From positions 1-7,427 of the forward strand of contig DGTH01000109.1 in assembly GCA_002393705.1 (NCBI GenBank): 7,427 nucleotides of DNA, read 5' to 3'. The stretch comes from Prevotella sp. UBA4341. GTDB lineage: Bacteria > Bacteroidota > Bacteroidia > Bacteroidales > Bacteroidaceae. Of this stretch, positions 6,347-7,427 are shown piece by piece. The translations under genes and the position numbers were made by a program. A model generated the notes under the pieces. That model made no database searches. It saw only the letters and a program-made list of their open reading frames with translations, and was not told the DNA's origin. Numbering within the stretch: position 1 is the first letter of the stretch; each line of letters begins with the position of its first letter.

Positions 6347-6373
6347 GGAGTCCACCCGTTCTGAGTGGACTCC
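6347..6373. terminator. Hairpin between convergent genes (probable bidirectional terminator)
   Basis: GGAGTCCAC (6347-6355) and GTGGACTCC (6365-6373) form a perfect 9-bp stem with a 9-nt loop. It lies midway between the ends of the plus-strand membrane protein gene and the minus-strand exported protein gene. On the minus strand it is followed by ATCGTCGTTTTG. On the plus strand the T-richness after it is weak (GTCTGCTTATTA). It therefore probably ends both transcripts, more efficiently on the minus strand. Confidence 0.75.
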
Positions 6374-6394
6374 GTCTGCTTATTAATCGTTGCG

Positions 6395-6961
6395 TTATCT
6401 GTGTCCGCCGAAGTAGCCTGTGGCCGAGTTTCCGGTGTTCGTCGTGCGGCGATGACCGGTGTTGCCGTTGTGCGTGGCCGGTGTCGAGGTGCGCGGCGTT
6501 GTGGTGCGGTGCCACGACGTGTTCTGGTTCGAGCGGTGCGTGACGTGAGCCGTATGACCGTTGTAGTTGGTGTAGGCGTTAGGACGCGGACGGTAGAGGT
6601 GGCGACGGTCAGTATAGCGGTTGTAGATGCTGAAGTGCCAGCTGCTGTTGGTCCAGCTCACGGGGCGGTAGAAGTAGTTTGCAGCCATGTAGCGGTCGTA
6701 CTGCCAGGCGGTGAGCACGCGGCTCAGGCGGTTGTTGCGCAGTGACCAGCTGCTGCCGAAGACGTCGTTGTAGGCGAGGGCTGCGATATAGTCGAAATTA
6801 ATTTCATACACGGCCTCGTACTGTTCGTTGCTGAGTTGCAGCTCGTAAGCCATTTTGTCGGTCAGGAACAAGGTCTCAGCCTTTACCTCTGTGTATGACA
6901 TACCTGCGGCACGGGTAGCTATCGTTACCATCATTGCCATGAGAACCATCATCTTCTTCAT
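6395..6961 (-). CDS. Small exported protein with Thr/Asn/His/Arg-rich tail
   Basis: The 188-residue product begins with a signal peptide (MKK, hydrophobic 4-15, probable cleavage near residues 19-21). The mature part has two distinct regions. Residues about 25-120 are folded-looking: LFLTDKMAYELQLSNEQYEAVYEINFDYI (31-59, written with its key residues L33, M37, Y39, L43, Q47), then DVFGSSWSLRNNRLSRVL (66-83) and a Tyr/Trp-rich stretch around YFYRP (96-100) and WHFSIYNRY (108-116). Residues 121-188 are low-complexity, basic, rich in Thr, Asn, His, Arg and Gly, and end GYFGGHR. I have an impression of similar Prevotella exported proteins with the MAYEL-x-L-x-x-EQYEA pattern, but I know no assigned function or DUF. 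It is a single-gene unit with its own promoter (7010-7041) and terminator (6347-6373). The many Arg/His residues suggest contact with nucleic acid, polyanionic glycan or metal, but that is only a guess. Confidence 0.75.
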   Translation of the reverse strand: MKKMMVLMAMMVTIATRAAGMSYTEVKAETLFLTDKMAYELQLSNEQYEAVYEINFDYIAALAYNDVFGSSWSLRNNRLSRVLTAWQYDRYMAANYFYRPVSWTNSSWHFSIYNRYTDRRHLYRPRPNAYTNYNGHTAHVTHRSNQNTSWHRTTTPRTSTPATHNGNTGHRRTTNTGNSATGYFGGHR

Positions 6962-7009
6962 AATCCTATCGTTTTAATTGTTCGACATGTTGCTTCTTGT
7001 TTTCGTTGG

Positions 7010-7041
7010 CAAAGGTAAGGCATTTTCGGCTGCCTGGCAAA
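7010..7041 (-). promoter_or_regulatory. Bacteroidetes promoter for the exported protein gene
   Basis: On the minus strand, TTTG (7041-7038), a 20-bp spacer and TACCTTTG (7017-7010) match the consensus -33 and -7 elements exactly. The -7 element ends 48 bp before the ATG at 6961, leaving an A-rich leader of about 40 nt. Confidence 0.88.
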
Positions 7042-7047
7042 GGATTA

Positions 7048-7077
7048 TCCCTAAAGGCACATGTGTTTTTCCCTAAA
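7048..7077 (-). promoter_or_regulatory. Paired direct repeats upstream of the -33 element (possible activator site)
   Basis: On the minus strand, TTTAGGGA occurs at 7077-7070 and again at 7055-7048, a 22-bp period, about two helical turns. The nearer copy ends 6 bp before the -33 TTTG. The 8-bp palindrome CACATGTG (7058-7065) lies between the copies. This geometry resembles LytTR-type response regulator sites (two short direct repeats, 22 bp centre to centre, just upstream of the core promoter). The regulator itself is not in the window. Confidence 0.5.
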
Positions 7078-7118
7078 CTTACGGGGGGAAACTCCCCCGG
7101 TCCTTGTCGGGAGGGGCT

Positions 7119-7157
7119 GAAAAGAAGGCTGCGCACCCCGTTGCAGGATGCGCAGCC
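7119..7157 (-). terminator. Intrinsic terminator of the aldolase gene
   Basis: On the minus strand, GGCTGCGCA (7157-7149) and TGCGCAGCC (7135-7127) form a perfect 9-bp GC-rich stem with a 13-nt loop, followed by the T-rich TTCTTTTC (7126-7119). It begins 31 bp after the fba stop codon. Beyond it, at 7083-7116, lie runs of G and C that can form further, mutually exclusive hairpins. Confidence 0.88.
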
Positions 7158-7188
7158 CCATATAAAAAGACATGTGGAAATGCTTTGT

Positions 7189-7427
7189 TTAGCACTGAGC
7201 CAGCTTGCCGTCAGAACCGAGCACATCGACAATCTTGTGGATGTACATCTTCTTCATGTTCTCGCGGGCGGGCTTCAGGTACTGACGCGGGTCGAAGTGG
7301 TCAGGATGCTCAGCCAGGTACTTACGTACGGCAGCCGTCATGGCCAGACGCGAGTCAGAGTCGATGTTAATCTTGCAGACGGCGCTCTTCGAGGCCTTGC
7401 GGAGCTGCTCTTCGGGAATACCAACAG
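7189..7427 (-). CDS. fba: Class II fructose-bisphosphate aldolase, C-terminal fragment
   Basis: The reverse strand encodes 78 residues, from VGIPEEQLRKASKSAV at the window edge to GSDGKLAQC and a TAA at 7189-7191. The segment KINIDSDSRLAMTAAVRKYL is the conserved NIDSD region of class II (zinc-dependent) aldolases, and HFDPRQYLKPARENMKKMY plus a helical end is the usual C-terminus of the longer bacterial/Bacteroidetes form. The enzyme cleaves fructose-1,6-bisphosphate to dihydroxyacetone phosphate and glyceraldehyde-3-phosphate in glycolysis and runs in reverse in gluconeogenesis. The zinc-binding histidines and the 5' end lie outside the window; the truncation is due to the window edge. It is followed by a clear terminator, so it is not co-transcribed with the gene at 6395-6961. 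The call rests on this C-terminal signature. Confidence 0.93.
   Translation of the reverse strand, partial: VGIPEEQLRKASKSAVCKINIDSDSRLAMTAAVRKYLAEHPDHFDPRQYLKPARENMKKMYIHKIVDVLGSDGKLAQC

Noticed and set aside
6365..6745. Plus-strand Val/Ala/Arg-rich frame of 126 codons
   Set aside because: It is antisense to the exported protein gene, which has a signal peptide, promoter and terminator; the composition mirrors the Thr/Asn/His codons of that gene.
7104..7370. Plus-strand frame of 88 codons across the right end
   Set aside because: It runs through the aldolase terminator and antisense to the conserved aldolase C-terminus.

Overview
The window looks like chromosomal DNA from a member of the Bacteroidales, most likely Prevotellaceae. 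The evidence is the protein content (Bacteroidetes-type hpt-adk-obg cluster, a DUF4831-like secreted protein, a membrane-bound helix-turn-helix regulator of the Bacteroidetes type), promoters of the form TTTG-N20-TAnnTTTG, and starts with A-rich leaders rather than Shine-Dalgarno sequences. Most of it is ordinary core genome. No transposase, integrase, CRISPR array, tRNA or rRNA was seen.

Layout. Positions 1-2076 (minus strand) hold a three-gene cluster transcribed hpt -> adk -> obg. It covers purine salvage, adenylate balance and a ribosome-assembly GTPase, and obg runs off the left edge. A 45-bp array of 9-bp repeats lies at the adk/obg junction, and an in-frame open stretch precedes the adk start. 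Positions 2077-2167 are a divergent promoter region. Positions 2168-5714 (plus strand) hold a tightly spaced run of three genes: a bifunctional NAD(P)H-hydrate repair enzyme, a DUF4831-like exported protein, and a small lipobox/transmembrane/HTH protein. The third carries a perfect 16-bp inverted repeat inside its signal-peptide coding region. Positions 5715-5893 are AT-rich, with an 11-bp inverted repeat and a textbook Bacteroidetes promoter, which drives a small polytopic membrane protein (5894-6328). A hairpin at 6347-6373 separates it from a convergent minus-strand gene (6395-6961) for a small exported protein with a Thr/Asn/His/Arg-rich tail. That gene has a textbook promoter with an upstream pair of direct repeats. 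At the right edge (7189-7427, minus) is the 3' end of a class II fructose-bisphosphate aldolase gene, followed by a clear intrinsic terminator.

Working together: the left cluster and the NAD(P)HX repair enzyme are housekeeping nucleotide and cofactor maintenance on either side of a shared divergent promoter region. The DUF4831-like protein and the membrane HTH protein follow the repair gene with gaps of 14 and 11 bp, so co-transcription is likely, but a shared function is not evident. The least explained material is non-coding or overlaid on coding sequence: the stem-loop at 4821-4859, the phased CTATAG array at 772-816, the inverted repeat at 5713-5806 and the direct repeats at 7048-7077. 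I found no convincing undescribed multi-gene system.
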